Positions 8,613 to 15,937 of a DNA stretch of 28,504 bases are shown here, piece after piece. Numbering within the stretch: the first letter of the stretch is position 1; the number at the start of each line of letters is the position of its first letter. The DNA lies in NCBI GenBank assembly GCA_050178135.1, contig JBFXGJ010000027.1, positions 1 to 28,504 of the forward strand, written 5' to 3'. The notes beneath the pieces were generated by a model. That model saw only the letters and a program-made list of their open reading frames with translations. It was not told the origin of the DNA and searched no databases. Position numbers and translations under genes: made by a program. This DNA is from UBA288 sp050178135 (GTDB lineage: Archaea; Halobacteriota; Methanomicrobia; Methanomicrobiales; Methanospirillaceae).

Positions 8613-8620
8613 AACTAAAT
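8613..8620 (+). promoter_or_regulatory. Candidate TATA box for the second BofA-like gene
   Basis: AACTAAAT is the only A/T-rich element in the spacer, centred about 26 bases before the ATG at 8643. This fits a leaderless start, although AGGT just before the ATG could act as a weak ribosome site. Confidence 0.4.
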
Positions 8621-8642
8621 CCCCCGACGCCGACGTGCAGGT

Positions 8643-8888
8643 ATGATCGGAGAGATCGTCGGACTCGTCCTGGCCATTATCGTGGCCGTCCTCCTCTACA
8701 AGGTGTTGAAAGGAGCCACCGGCCTGCTGGTGAACGCCGTCGTCGGCGTCATCGTCCTCTGGCTCCTCGACCTCTTCATTGCCCCGCCGGTCACGATCAA
8801 CCTCTGGTCAGTCCTGATCGCGGCGATCGGCGGACTGCCGGGGGTGCTGATCGTGATCGTGCTCCACTTCCTCGGGATCGCGTTCTGA
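8643..8888 (+). CDS. BofA-like small membrane protein, copy 2
   Basis: This 81-residue hydrophobic protein is clearly homologous to the preceding gene. LLVNAVVGVIVLWLLDL and GLPGVLIVIVLHFLG match copy 1 almost residue for residue, and the order of segments is the same. It has an N-terminal helix, a short basic stretch (YKVLKG) and two more hydrophobic segments. Unlike copy 1 it seems to have its own promoter, separated from copy 1 by 95 bases that hold a T-run, an inverted repeat and a TATA-like box. The two copies may therefore be expressed separately. Function in archaea is not known. Confidence 0.82.
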   Translation: MIGEIVGLVLAIIVAVLLYKVLKGATGLLVNAVVGVIVLWLLDLFIAPPVTINLWSVLIAAIGGLPGVLIVIVLHFLGIAF

Positions 8889-8890
8889 CC

Positions 8891-8905
8891 CCCCACTTTT
8901 TCGAC
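8891..8905 (+). terminator. T-rich terminator after the second BofA-like gene
   Basis: CCCCACTTTTTCGAC directly follows the stop codon. Archaeal termination typically uses such pyrimidine and T runs. A near-identical sequence follows pgk. Confidence 0.45.
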
Positions 8906-8947
8906 CCTCAAGCGCAGGTTTTTCCCCGTCGACGACCACCCCTGGTC

Positions 8948-9445
8948 ATGTCGCTTCCCCGAAACACGGTCGAGTGGGGCGTGCTCGCCCTCTTCGTCGT
9001 CGGCTGCCTTGCCGCCGGCATCCTCGGCTCCATCGCCACGACACCCAGCATCCCCACCTGGTACGCCGGGCTCATCCGGCCACCGTTGAGTCCCCCGAAC
9101 TGGGTCTTCGCCCCAGTCTGGACCACGCTCTACATCCTGATGGGTGCCGCAGGCTTCCTCGTCTGGCAGAAGCGCGACCACCCGGCGGCAAAGGCGGGCC
9201 TTGCGCTCTTCGGGGTGCAGCTCGTGCTGAACGTTGCCTGGTCGTGGGTCTTCTTCGGGTTCCAGGCGATCGGGCTCGCCGTCGTGGTGGTCGTGGCCCT
9301 CTGGCTCACGATCCTCGCGACGATCGAACGGTTCTACCGCGTCGAGCCGCTTGCCGCGTACCTCCTCGTCCCCTACATCGTCTGGACGACGTTCGCGACG
9401 TACCTGACCGCCGCCTACTGGTATTTCAACCCCGCGTGGCGCTGA
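8948..9445 (+). CDS. tspO: TspO/MBR family tryptophan-rich sensory protein
   Basis: TspO proteins are five-helix membrane proteins that bind tetrapyrroles and sterols and are linked to stress and photo-oxidative signalling. The 165-residue protein has the expected length, five hydrophobic segments and the many tryptophans of the family. Characteristic stretches are WYAGLIRPPLSPPNWVFAPVW (about residues 38-58), LNVAWSWVFF in the third helix region, and a C-terminal TYLTAAYWYFN. Methanogens are rich in tetrapyrrole cofactors (F430, corrinoids), which might be the ligand, but this is a guess. The ATG at 8948 lacks a clear ribosome site, and I could not find a convincing TATA box before it. A T6 terminator separates it from the convergent KaiC-like gene. 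Confidence 0.93.
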   Translation: MSLPRNTVEWGVLALFVVGCLAAGILGSIATTPSIPTWYAGLIRPPLSPPNWVFAPVWTTLYILMGAAGFLVWQKRDHPAAKAGLALFGVQLVLNVAWSWVFFGFQAIGLAVVVVVALWLTILATIERFYRVEPLAAYLLVPYIVWTTFATYLTAAYWYFNPAWR

Positions 9446-9460
9446 AGAAGAAGGATCTCC

Positions 9461-9470
9461 CCTTTTTTAA
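9461..9470 (+). terminator. T-rich terminator after tspO
   Basis: CCTTTTTTAA, with six T residues at 9463-9468, lies 18 bases after the tspO stop. It overlaps the stop codon of the convergent ATPase gene. Confidence 0.5.
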
Positions 9471-10174
9471 AAGAGGTTCGCCTGGCTGTGGACCTGGACC
9501 CGTTCGCCGGTGATCTCGTACGGCTTGATCTCCCGCGAGTGCGCAGAGCTCCGCATCTTCACCACCTCGAGGACGAGGCGGACGCGGGTCTGTTCGTCCG
9601 ACCGGATATACCGAAGCAGGATCACCGTGTCGACCAGGTACTCGATCAGGTTATGCCGGCTCGAATACGGGTTGTTCCGGTCCGTCTCAGAGGTCATCAG
9701 CATCGTGCACCGCTGGTCGCGGAGCATCTCCACGAACCGGAACATCTCGTACCGTCGGGCCGCGTCCGACTCGAAGAGGTCCTCGAAGAGCGAGATCGGA
9801 TCGAAGACGATCCGGGTCGCCGTGAACCGCTTGATCAGGGACGGCAGCTCGTTCCGGATGCTGTTGATCGAGAGGTTGAAGTTGGTCGGGTCGAGTTTCA
9901 GGACAAAGAAGGAGGTGTTGCGGTACTGCTCGATCTCCCAGCCCTTCTCGGTCATGTACCGAACGATCGACTCCTCCGACTCCTCGAGCGAGATATAGAT
10001 CGCCGTCTCGCCCCGGGCAAGGCCATCCCAGATGAACTGGAGCGCAAAGGTGGTCTTGCCGGTGCCGTAGGTCCCCACGATCGCCGCGATCGTCCCCCGG
10101 ATAAGGCCCCCCGAAAGCATCGCGTCCAGCCCCTCGATCCCCATCCTGACCCGTTCCACCTCTCCTTCCGGCAT
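9467..10174 (-). CDS. KaiC/RAD55-like RecA-superfamily ATPase, intact P-loop
   Basis: This single-domain KaiC-like ATPase has 235 residues. It shows the family N-terminus (GIEGLDAMLSGGL, 12-24), Walker A GTYGTGKT (34-41), the paired catalytic glutamates in ISLEES (E64, E65) and a Walker B aspartate (D125 in RIVFDPISLF). The length and fold resemble archaeal ATPases of the RAD55/KaiC group, of which the archaellum protein FlaH/ArlH is one. The P-loop differs from the usual FlaH motif, so I do not call it FlaH. ATG 10174 is preceded by the purine-rich GAGAGGGGAT. It lies 21 bases after the stop of a degenerate paralogue and is surely co-transcribed with it. The pair is divergent from a FlaI/FlaJ-type motor, which suggests, but does not prove, a shared process. 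Confidence 0.88.
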   Translation of the reverse strand: MPEGEVERVRMGIEGLDAMLSGGLIRGTIAAIVGTYGTGKTTFALQFIWDGLARGETAIYISLEESEESIVRYMTEKGWEIEQYRNTSFFVLKLDPTNFNLSINSIRNELPSLIKRFTATRIVFDPISLFEDLFESDAARRYEMFRFVEMLRDQRCTMLMTSETDRNNPYSSRHNLIEYLVDTVILLRYIRSDEQTRVRLVLEVVKMRSSAHSREIKPYEITGERVQVHSQANLF

Positions 10175-10195
10175 TGTATCCCCTCTCCCCCTCTC

Positions 10196-11029
10196 CTAGA
10201 TGATCAGGCGGATGTTGTTCACCTCGAACCCGAGGGCCGGCGAGATCTTGATCGAGAACTTCACGAGGTCGTTCTCCTCCAGGTGGGTCATCACGCCGCG
10301 GAACTTCTCGAAGAACATCACCCGCTGCCGCCGCGCCGCGATCGACTCCTCCCAGCGGAAGAGGATCACCGAGTCAGCGATGTCCGCGATCTCCTGGATC
10401 CTTGCACGGTCGATGATCCCCTGGGTCAGCAGGAGATAGATCGTCGAGTTCCAGCGCTTCGTCACTCGCTGCAGCCCGCGGAGGTACGCGGCGAGCTCCT
10501 TCCAGTCCGCCGGATCGGAGTACGAGACGGCAACGTCGGTCAGGGAGTCCAGGATGATCAGGGAGCGCTCGGGCACCGTCTCGAGCACTGACGAGAGCTG
10601 CACGAGTGTCGACTTGTGCTCCGAGCGCCGCTTTAACCGGGTGATCAGGTCCTCCGAGGTGTACCACTCCCCGGGCACCGACGAGGTGTCGAAGTACTGC
10701 TCGGAGAGATCACTGAACTGCACATACTCCGCGTCGAGCTCCTCTGCGAGCGACGCGTCGAACGAGAGCGCCACCTCCCGCCGGACGTCCTCCTTCATCT
10801 TCGTGAAGGTGACATACCGGATCTCTGAGGGAAGGGCGGGGTTCTCGGGATCCCGTCGGTGGAGCATCGCGAGGTTGATCAGCGAGGTGTAGACGAACTC
10901 GAACGAGCCCGCCCCGATGTCCCCGAGCAGGAGCATGATCGATCCGGGCGGTACGCCGCCCTCCATCACGGGGTCGAACGAGCCGATCCCGGTCGGCATG
11001 CGTTTCAGGACAGCCTCAGTGGGGTCCAC
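10196..11029 (-). CDS. Degenerate KaiC/RAD55-like protein, probably inactive as an ATPase
   Basis: With GTG 11029 as start the protein has 277 residues. The KaiC fold is evident (TGIGSFDPVMEGGVPPGS, 13-30), but the P-loop reads GDIGAGSF (36-43), with serine and phenylalanine where the invariant Lys-Ser/Thr should be. The catalytic glutamate pair is replaced by T76 and K77. Walker B (SLIILDSLTD, D161) is kept. Nucleotide binding is probably lost or altered, and a regulatory or structural partner role for the downstream intact copy is plausible. An in-frame ATG at 11191 would add 54 residues of basic, poorly conserved-looking sequence. I prefer 11029 because a TATA-like box lies about 29 bases before it. 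Archaeal protein catalogues include an 'inactivated' RecA-superfamily signal-transduction group that this resembles. Confidence 0.8.
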   Translation of the reverse strand: MDPTEAVLKRMPTGIGSFDPVMEGGVPPGSIMLLLGDIGAGSFEFVYTSLINLAMLHRRDPENPALPSEIRYVTFTKMKEDVRREVALSFDASLAEELDAEYVQFSDLSEQYFDTSSVPGEWYTSEDLITRLKRRSEHKSTLVQLSSVLETVPERSLIILDSLTDVAVSYSDPADWKELAAYLRGLQRVTKRWNSTIYLLLTQGIIDRARIQEIADIADSVILFRWEESIAARRQRVMFFEKFRGVMTHLEENDLVKFSIKISPALGFEVNNIRLII

Positions 11030-11054
11030 TGCATCAGTGTTGCTGCTGACGCGA

Positions 11055-11062
11055 GAATAAAG
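11055..11062 (-). promoter_or_regulatory. TATA box for the KaiC-like gene pair
   Basis: The reverse strand reads CTTTATTC, about 29 bases before the chosen GTG start at 11029. It supports that start and a leaderless message. Confidence 0.45.
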
Positions 11063-11129
11063 GTTGTGAAGCGGTCTCTTCCCGGTTCCTCGATGTCGTC
11101 TCATCCCGGTGGCGTGATCGGATAGGGGG

Positions 11130-11138
11130 GTTAAAGTA
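11130..11138 (+). promoter_or_regulatory. Candidate TATA box for the FlaI/FlaJ-type pair
   Basis: GTTAAAGTA is the best A/T-rich element before the ATPase gene. Transcription from about 11160 would leave a leader near 55 bases carrying the strong GGAGGT ribosome site at 11199-11204. Confidence 0.4.
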
Positions 11139-11214
11139 GCACGAGCAATAGACGTCACCAACACGGAAGGGTGATCGTTCGAGCCCTTCACGGCGGCCGG
11201 AGGTCTAGGTCACG

Positions 11215-12876
11215 GTGAAGTTCCCGCGCCTGCGGAGGAAGAAGGAGGAAGAGCCGCGCGTACTTGCTCCTCCACCCGACGCCCGGCCGATGGACCCCCC
11301 GAAAGAGCGCGGCCGGCTGCTCGCGCGTGCGAAGCCCGAGGCCCCGCTGGTCGAGTACGACCCGGGTGTCCACGGCTCGCTTGTCGACCGGGAGCTCCCC
11401 GAGGACTACGACCTGATCGAACAGTACTGGGTCGACGAGGGATGTTCGCAGGTCAACATCGTTCACAACCGCCGGACCAAGCAGGAGGAGTACATCCTCT
11501 ACGAGCCGACCCTGACACCGTTCGAGTACGAACTGATCGAGCGGGTCTTTGACGACCTCCGGGACGTCCTGATCCTGACCGACGCCGAGGTGGACGAGGA
11601 CAAGCGCCTCCTGCTCTTTCGAAAGATGGAGGGTCTCTTCGAGGAATACGGGATCCACCTCGACCTGATCCCGCTCTTCAAACTCCGGTACTTCCTGATC
11701 CGCAACTTCATCGGCTGGTCGCGGATCGACCCCCTGATGAAGGACCCGAACATCGAGGACATCTCCTGCGATGGCAACGAGGTCCCGCTCTTCCTCTACC
11801 ACAGGACCTACCGGAACATCCGGACCAACATCCAGTTCGACGAGGAGGCCCTGATCTCGCTCGCGATCAAGCTCGCCCAGCGAAGCGGCAAGCACGTCTC
11901 GATCGGGTCCCCGATGATCGACGCGACCCTCCCCGACGGCTCCCGCCTGCAGCTCTCTCTTGGCAAGGAGGTGACGAGCCGCGGGACGTCGTTCACGATC
12001 CGAAAGTTCCGCGAGGAGCCGTTCACCCCGATCGAACTGATGGAGTATCACACCTTCTGCCCCGAGGCGCTTGTCTACTTCTGGTTCGCGATCGAGAACA
12101 ACAAGTCGCTCATCTTCATCGGAGGGACCGCCTCGGGCAAGACCACCTCGCTCAACGCGGTCTCTCTCTTCATCACCCCCCTCGCAAAGGTGGTCTCGAT
12201 CGAGGACACGCGCGAGATCACCCTCTACCACGACAACTGGATCGCCTCGGTCACCCGCGAGTCGATCTCGGACAGTGGCTCCACGATCGACATGTTCGCC
12301 CTGCTCAAGTCGGCGATGCGGCAGCGCCCCGAGTACATCCTGGTCGGCGAGGTCCGGGGCCACGAGGCGCAGACCCTCTTCCAGGCGATGAACACGGGGC
12401 ACACCACCTTCTCCACCATGCACGCCGGATCGGTCGACGCCGCGATCCACCGCCTTGAGTCAGAGCCCCTGAACGTGCCGCGGAACATGCTCCAGGCCCT
12501 GAACATCATCTCGATCCAGGCCCTGATCTACCAGGGGACTGCCCGGGTCCGCCGGTGCCAGGAGATCGTCGAGGTGATCGGGATCGACCCGTCGACCGGC
12601 AACCTCCGGGTCAACAACGTCTTCACCTACGACCCGGTCCGGGACCAGCTCAACTACACGGGCCGTTCGCAGGTCTTCGCCTCGATCACCGAGCGGCGCG
12701 GCTGGACGCGCGAGAAACTCGACGAGGAGATCGCGGTCCGGAAACGGCTCCTGATCGCGATGCACGAGCAGCGGATCCGTGACTACCGTTCGGTGACCCG
12801 GATCTTCCAGGGCTACTACATCGATCCTGCCGGCGTGATGGCGCATATCGATGACCTGCGGCAGGCGATCGTGTGA
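11215..12876 (+). CDS. FlaI/GspE-type secretion and pilus ATPase
   Basis: This hexameric motor ATPase drives assembly of archaeal type IV filaments or a related secretion machine at the inner membrane. The 553-residue protein shows Walker A GGTASGKTT (303-311), an Asp-box region VSIEDTREI, Walker B YILVGEVRG (374-382) and His-box residues in TGHTTFSTMH (394-403). The N-terminal 200 residues carry the family-specific domain (DPLMKDPNIEDISCDG). GTG 11215 was chosen for its GGAGGT ribosome site. Its end overlaps the FlaJ-like gene by four bases (GTGA). No archaellin, FlaF/FlaG or FlaH gene is adjacent, so I do not name it arlI. It could equally serve an adhesive pilus or another type IV-like filament. 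Confidence 0.92.
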   Translation: MKFPRLRRKKEEEPRVLAPPPDARPMDPPKERGRLLARAKPEAPLVEYDPGVHGSLVDRELPEDYDLIEQYWVDEGCSQVNIVHNRRTKQEEYILYEPTLTPFEYELIERVFDDLRDVLILTDAEVDEDKRLLLFRKMEGLFEEYGIHLDLIPLFKLRYFLIRNFIGWSRIDPLMKDPNIEDISCDGNEVPLFLYHRTYRNIRTNIQFDEEALISLAIKLAQRSGKHVSIGSPMIDATLPDGSRLQLSLGKEVTSRGTSFTIRKFREEPFTPIELMEYHTFCPEALVYFWFAIENNKSLIFIGGTASGKTTSLNAVSLFITPLAKVVSIEDTREITLYHDNWIASVTRESISDSGSTIDMFALLKSAMRQRPEYILVGEVRGHEAQTLFQAMNTGHTTFSTMHAGSVDAAIHRLESEPLNVPRNMLQALNIISIQALIYQGTARVRRCQEIVEVIGIDPSTGNLRVNNVFTYDPVRDQLNYTGRSQVFASITERRGWTREKLDEEIAVRKRLLIAMHEQRIRDYRSVTRIFQGYYIDPAGVMAHIDDLRQAIV

Positions 12877-14819
12877 TCCTGGGGCGACAGGTCCAGGCGT
12901 GGGTCGCCCGGGACCCGACCCGGTTCCAGCGGTTGAACGCGGACCTGGTCTCGGCCCGTGCAGGGGTGACCGTCGAGCGCTACCTCTCGACCGCAATCCT
13001 CGCCTCGATCGCCGTCGCCATCGTCTTTCTCGTGGTCGGCTTCATCGTGACCGGCTTCGTGATCACCTTCACCGAGGCGCAGGGGACCTCGTTTGCGAAC
13101 CCGACGGGGTACCACCTGCCGTACGCGATCGGCCCCGTACCGATGGCCCTGATCACCCAGGCGGTCGGGGCCCTGATCGGGGGATTGCTCGCCGCCTCGA
13201 TCACCTACATGGTCGCGCTCCAGTGGCCCGCGATCACCAAGGGGACTCGTGCCTCCAAGATCAACATGACCCTCCACAACGCGGTCGCCTACATGTTCGC
13301 GATGCGGAAGGGGGGGGCCGAGCTCCTGACGATCTTCCGCTCCCTCTCGGAGAACGCGAACATCTACGGCGAGGTCGCGCTAGAGTTCCGACAGGTGGTT
13401 CGCGACGCCGACTTCTTCGGGCTCGACGTGGTCTCCGCGATCCGGCAGCTCCACATGACGACGCCCTCGAACAAGCTGAAGGACTTCCTCCAGGACCTCC
13501 TCTCGGTGATCGAGTCGGGCGGCGACATGACCCACTTCCTCGACGGGCGCGTCCACCTCTTCCAGGAAGAGGCGCGCTACGAGCAGAAGAACTTCCTCAG
13601 CTTTCTCGCCCTCGTGGCGGAGTCCTACGTGACGCTCTTCGTCGCCGGCCCACTCTTTCTGATCATCATCATGGTCGTGATGGGGATGATGGGCGGCAGC
13701 GCCGTGATCCAGCTCGCCGCGGTCGTCTACCTGATGCTCCCCGTCGGCACGTCGATCTTCATGGTGATGATCGACATCGTCTCGATCAAGAGCGAGGTGG
13801 TGAAACGGTCTGGTCGGAGGGACACCGGGATACCCGAGTTCTCGGATGTTACCATCCTTCCCGTGGGCGGCGAGGAGTCGCTCTTTGCCCGTCTCAAGAA
13901 GTACGACCAGTCCGCCGGGTTCCGGAACTTCCTGCACGACCCGCTCCGGGCGTTCACATCGAAGCCGATCCGCGTCCTCTTTCTCACGATCCCGGTCGGC
14001 CTCGGGTATATCTTCTTCACGGTCTCGCGGATCGAGTGGATCGGCAACCTCGAGGCCTACGTCGGCGCTATCGACGACCACATCGTGATCGGTATCCTGA
14101 TCATCCTGCTCCCATTCTCGATCTTCTACGAGGTCTGGAGGCGCCGGCTCTCCGGGATAGAGTCCGCGATCCCGGAGTTCCTCGACCGGATGGCCGGGAT
14201 CAACCAGGTCGGCCTCACCGTGGCGCAGGCGATCTCGATCATGATGAACGCGAATCTCGGGGTGCTCTCGCACGAGATCCGGCGGATCAACCGGGACATG
14301 GACTGGGGGGCGAACTTCTCCGAGGCCCTCGGCCGGTTCGAGGAGCGGGTGACGACCCCGATCATCGCCCGGATGGTCACGCTGATCACCAAGGCGACCG
14401 AGATGTCGAGCCAGATCAACGAGGTCCTGAACATCGCGTCGTCGGACGCCAGGATGTCGGACGTCCTCAAGCGCGAGCGTCTCGCCGAGATGTTCATCTA
14501 CGTCGCGATCGTCTACCTCTCCTTCTTCGTCTTCATCTTCGTGATCGCGATCCTCAACAACCAGTTCCTGGTCCAGCTCGGCAAGATGAACACGGCGGGC
14601 CTCGCCCAGGGGGGGCAGGCGTTCTCCGGCCTCGGCTCGATCCCGCTCGCCCTCCTCCAGGTCCTCCTCTACCATGCCTGCATCTTCCAGGGCTTCTTCT
14701 CCGGGCTGATCGCCGGCCAGATGGGGGAGTCCTCGGTCCTCTCAGGGATCAAGCACGCCTGCATCATGCTGCTGATCGCGCTCGTCGCGTTCAACACGGT
14801 GGCGTCGCCGCCGATCTGA
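12873..14819 (+). CDS. FlaJ/GspF-type membrane platform protein
   Basis: This polytopic membrane protein anchors the cognate ATPase and filament base. The 648 residues hold about nine hydrophobic segments and two cytoplasmic GspF-like domains. The first follows the opening pair of helices (the ITKGTRASKINMTLHNAVAY region) and the second follows the sixth (IESAIPEFLDRMAGINQVGL). Long FlaJ proteins with two such domains are usual in archaea. The GTG start overlaps the stop of the ATPase gene by four bases, so the pair is translationally coupled. The protein ends in a hydrophobic segment (LLIALVAFNTVASPPI). No pilin-like gene with a class III signal peptide follows. Confidence 0.92.
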   Translation: MILGRQVQAWVARDPTRFQRLNADLVSARAGVTVERYLSTAILASIAVAIVFLVVGFIVTGFVITFTEAQGTSFANPTGYHLPYAIGPVPMALITQAVGALIGGLLAASITYMVALQWPAITKGTRASKINMTLHNAVAYMFAMRKGGAELLTIFRSLSENANIYGEVALEFRQVVRDADFFGLDVVSAIRQLHMTTPSNKLKDFLQDLLSVIESGGDMTHFLDGRVHLFQEEARYEQKNFLSFLALVAESYVTLFVAGPLFLIIIMVVMGMMGGSAVIQLAAVVYLMLPVGTSIFMVMIDIVSIKSEVVKRSGRRDTGIPEFSDVTILPVGGEESLFARLKKYDQSAGFRNFLHDPLRAFTSKPIRVLFLTIPVGLGYIFFTVSRIEWIGNLEAYVGAIDDHIVIGILIILLPFSIFYEVWRRRLSGIESAIPEFLDRMAGINQVGLTVAQAISIMMNANLGVLSHEIRRINRDMDWGANFSEALGRFEERVTTPIIARMVTLITKATEMSSQINEVLNIASSDARMSDVLKRERLAEMFIYVAIVYLSFFVFIFVIAILNNQFLVQLGKMNTAGLAQGGQAFSGLGSIPLALLQVLLYHACIFQGFFSGLIAGQMGESSVLSGIKHACIMLLIALVAFNTVASPPI

Positions 14820-14878
14820 ACCGGGGATCGATACGATTATACCGGCGAACGCCCGAGATCACGGGCGGTGATGGAAGC

Positions 14879-15031
14879 ATGTGCACCGTTGGTGGACCCG
14901 TCGACGTCGAGTACGATGAGCGTGTGAAAGGCAAGCGGTACCGGTGCCGGGACTGCGGAGAGTCGTTCGAGGGGGTCGGGAAGCACCCGGTCTGCCCCTC
15001 GTGCCAGTCGGACGCGGTCGACGCGATCTGA
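14879..15031 (+). CDS. Small zinc-ribbon protein
   Basis: This 50-residue protein has two CxxC knuckles, CRDCGESF and CPSCQSD, separated by 14 residues, the spacing of a small zinc ribbon. A charged lead (VDVEYDERVKGKRYR) precedes the first knuckle. Such solo ribbons are common in methanogens and are usually unassigned. The ATG is preceded by GGTGATGG as a possible ribosome site. A TATA-like GATTATACC lies at 14834-14842, about 40 bases upstream, so it may have its own promoter or continue the FlaJ transcript 59 bases upstream. The next gene starts ten bases after its stop. Function unknown. Confidence 0.75.
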   Translation: MCTVGGPVDVEYDERVKGKRYRCRDCGESFEGVGKHPVCPSCQSDAVDAI

Positions 15032-15040
15032 ACCGCCCGG

Positions 15041-15508
15041 ATGTTCGCCCCCCTCGTCGACGAGTACCTCGTGCTTGAGGTCCCTCCCTCTTTTCTCGTC
15101 GTCGGGAGGGCACTCTCCCGCCTCGGGCTCTGTATCGAGACCGTCGATGGAGAGGTGGTGAAGGGTCTCTCTCCCGATGACCTGGTGGTCGCATCGTGCC
15201 CCGGTGGGGGACCCCTGGAGCCCGCCCTCATGCTGATCGAGCTGGTCCGTCGGTACCGGCAGCCGCTCGTCGTCCTCCCAAAGGGTCATCCGGGATCGCG
15301 GCGGCTTGCCGTCGTCGTCTCCGCCGGCCCGTCGATCCGGATCGCCTGCGACATCCAGCGGGGAACGCACCCCGAGCAGGACGTGCTCTGCGGGGCCGAC
15401 GTGTTCGCCGGCCTTCGGCTCAGCGGGGTTGCGGGGGGTGTCCAGGTCGAGAACCCACCGCCCGCACTCCGGGTCCGTCGCCTCCCGCCCCTTCCTGCGG
15501 ATCCCTGA
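15041..15508 (+). CDS. Hypothetical protein, unrecognised
   Basis: I do not recognise this 155-residue protein. It is probably soluble: no strong transmembrane helix or signal peptide is apparent. The sequence alternates short hydrophobic strands with loops: YLVLEVPPSFLVVGRALSRL (9-28), DDLVVASCPGGGP (46-58) and QPLVVLPKGHPGSRRLAVVV (74-93). This suggests a small alpha/beta fold with a glycine-rich turn (CPGGGP). The C-terminus is proline- and arginine-rich. It starts ten bases after the zinc-ribbon stop, so the two small genes are likely co-expressed. Codon use matches the neighbours, arguing that it is a genuine gene. The ATP synthase promoter follows. Confidence 0.65.
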   Translation: MFAPLVDEYLVLEVPPSFLVVGRALSRLGLCIETVDGEVVKGLSPDDLVVASCPGGGPLEPALMLIELVRRYRQPLVVLPKGHPGSRRLAVVVSAGPSIRIACDIQRGTHPEQDVLCGADVFAGLRLSGVAGGVQVENPPPALRVRRLPPLPADP

Positions 15509-15512
15509 ACAA

Positions 15513-15525
15513 GCCGCCTAGCGGC
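15513..15525. other. Short hairpin before the ATP synthase promoter
   Basis: GCCGC-CTA-GCGGC forms a five-base stem with a three-base loop. It sits just after the hypothetical gene and before the A/T-rich promoter, and may help end upstream transcription, although no T-run follows. Confidence 0.25.
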
Positions 15526-15542
15526 CCGAACAAAGAATACAA

Positions 15543-15554
15543 ACAATTAATATG
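15543..15554 (+). promoter_or_regulatory. Promoter of the ATP synthase operon
   Basis: The region 15530-15580 is strikingly A/T-rich against its surroundings. ACAATTAATATG is the best TATA-like element; it would start transcription near 15575 and leave a short leader with the GGAGGG ribosome site at 15583-15588 before the ATG at 15593. TATACT at 15571-15576 is too close to the start codon to serve. Confidence 0.55.
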
Positions 15555-15592
15555 ACGCTTTCCGCCAACTTATACTGTGTAAGGAGGGTTGG

Positions 15593-15922
15593 ATGAAAAT
15601 AGAGGTGTTGCAGAGCATCAAGAAGACGGAGGACGAGTATAAGGCCGCGATCAGCCAGGCAGAGGTCGAGAGGCGCAAGAGCGTGCAGAACGCAGAGCTG
15701 GAGGCCGACAACCTGATCGCGAAGGCGACCCTGAACGCCGAAGAGTATCGCAAGCAGAAGCTCGCAGAGGCCCACGCGGAGGCGGATCGCCGCCACGCTC
15801 AGATCATCAAGGACGGGGAGGCCAGGGCGGCCGAGCTCCGGGAACGGGGCCGGCGGAACCTGGACGGCGCCGTGGCGCTCCTCGTCTCCAGGCTCAAGGG
15901 AGCCCTCGATGCCGGCGCCTGA
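15593..15922 (+). CDS. ahaH: A-type ATP synthase subunit H
   Basis: Subunit H pairs with subunit E to form the peripheral stalks of the A1AO ATP synthase. The 109-residue protein is almost entirely a charged coiled coil (heptads of Ala, Glu, Lys and Arg from about 10 to 95), as expected. It is the first gene of the operon, where subunit H sits in Methanosarcina. It has a very strong ribosome site (GGAGGG). The next gene, for subunit I, follows after 15 bases. Confidence 0.88.
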   Translation: MKIEVLQSIKKTEDEYKAAISQAEVERRKSVQNAELEADNLIAKATLNAEEYRKQKLAEAHAEADRRHAQIIKDGEARAAELRERGRRNLDGAVALLVSRLKGALDAGA

Positions 15923-15937
15923 GATGGGGCGGTGCTG

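Noticed and set aside
9467..10174. Naming the intact KaiC-like gene flaH/arlH
   Set aside because: The P-loop and surrounding motifs are those of general RAD55/KaiC-like proteins, and no archaellum structural genes are adjacent.
11030..11191. N-terminal 54-residue extension of the degenerate KaiC-like protein
   Set aside because: The extension is basic and lacks family similarity, and the TATA-like box lies inside it, favouring the start at 11029.
12851..15031. A 726-codon frame overlapping the FlaJ-like gene on the same strand
   Set aside because: Its product over the FlaJ region is a low-complexity Arg/Asp/Gly/Pro-rich sequence, a frame shadow of FlaJ. Only its last 50 codons are real, as the separate zinc-ribbon gene.
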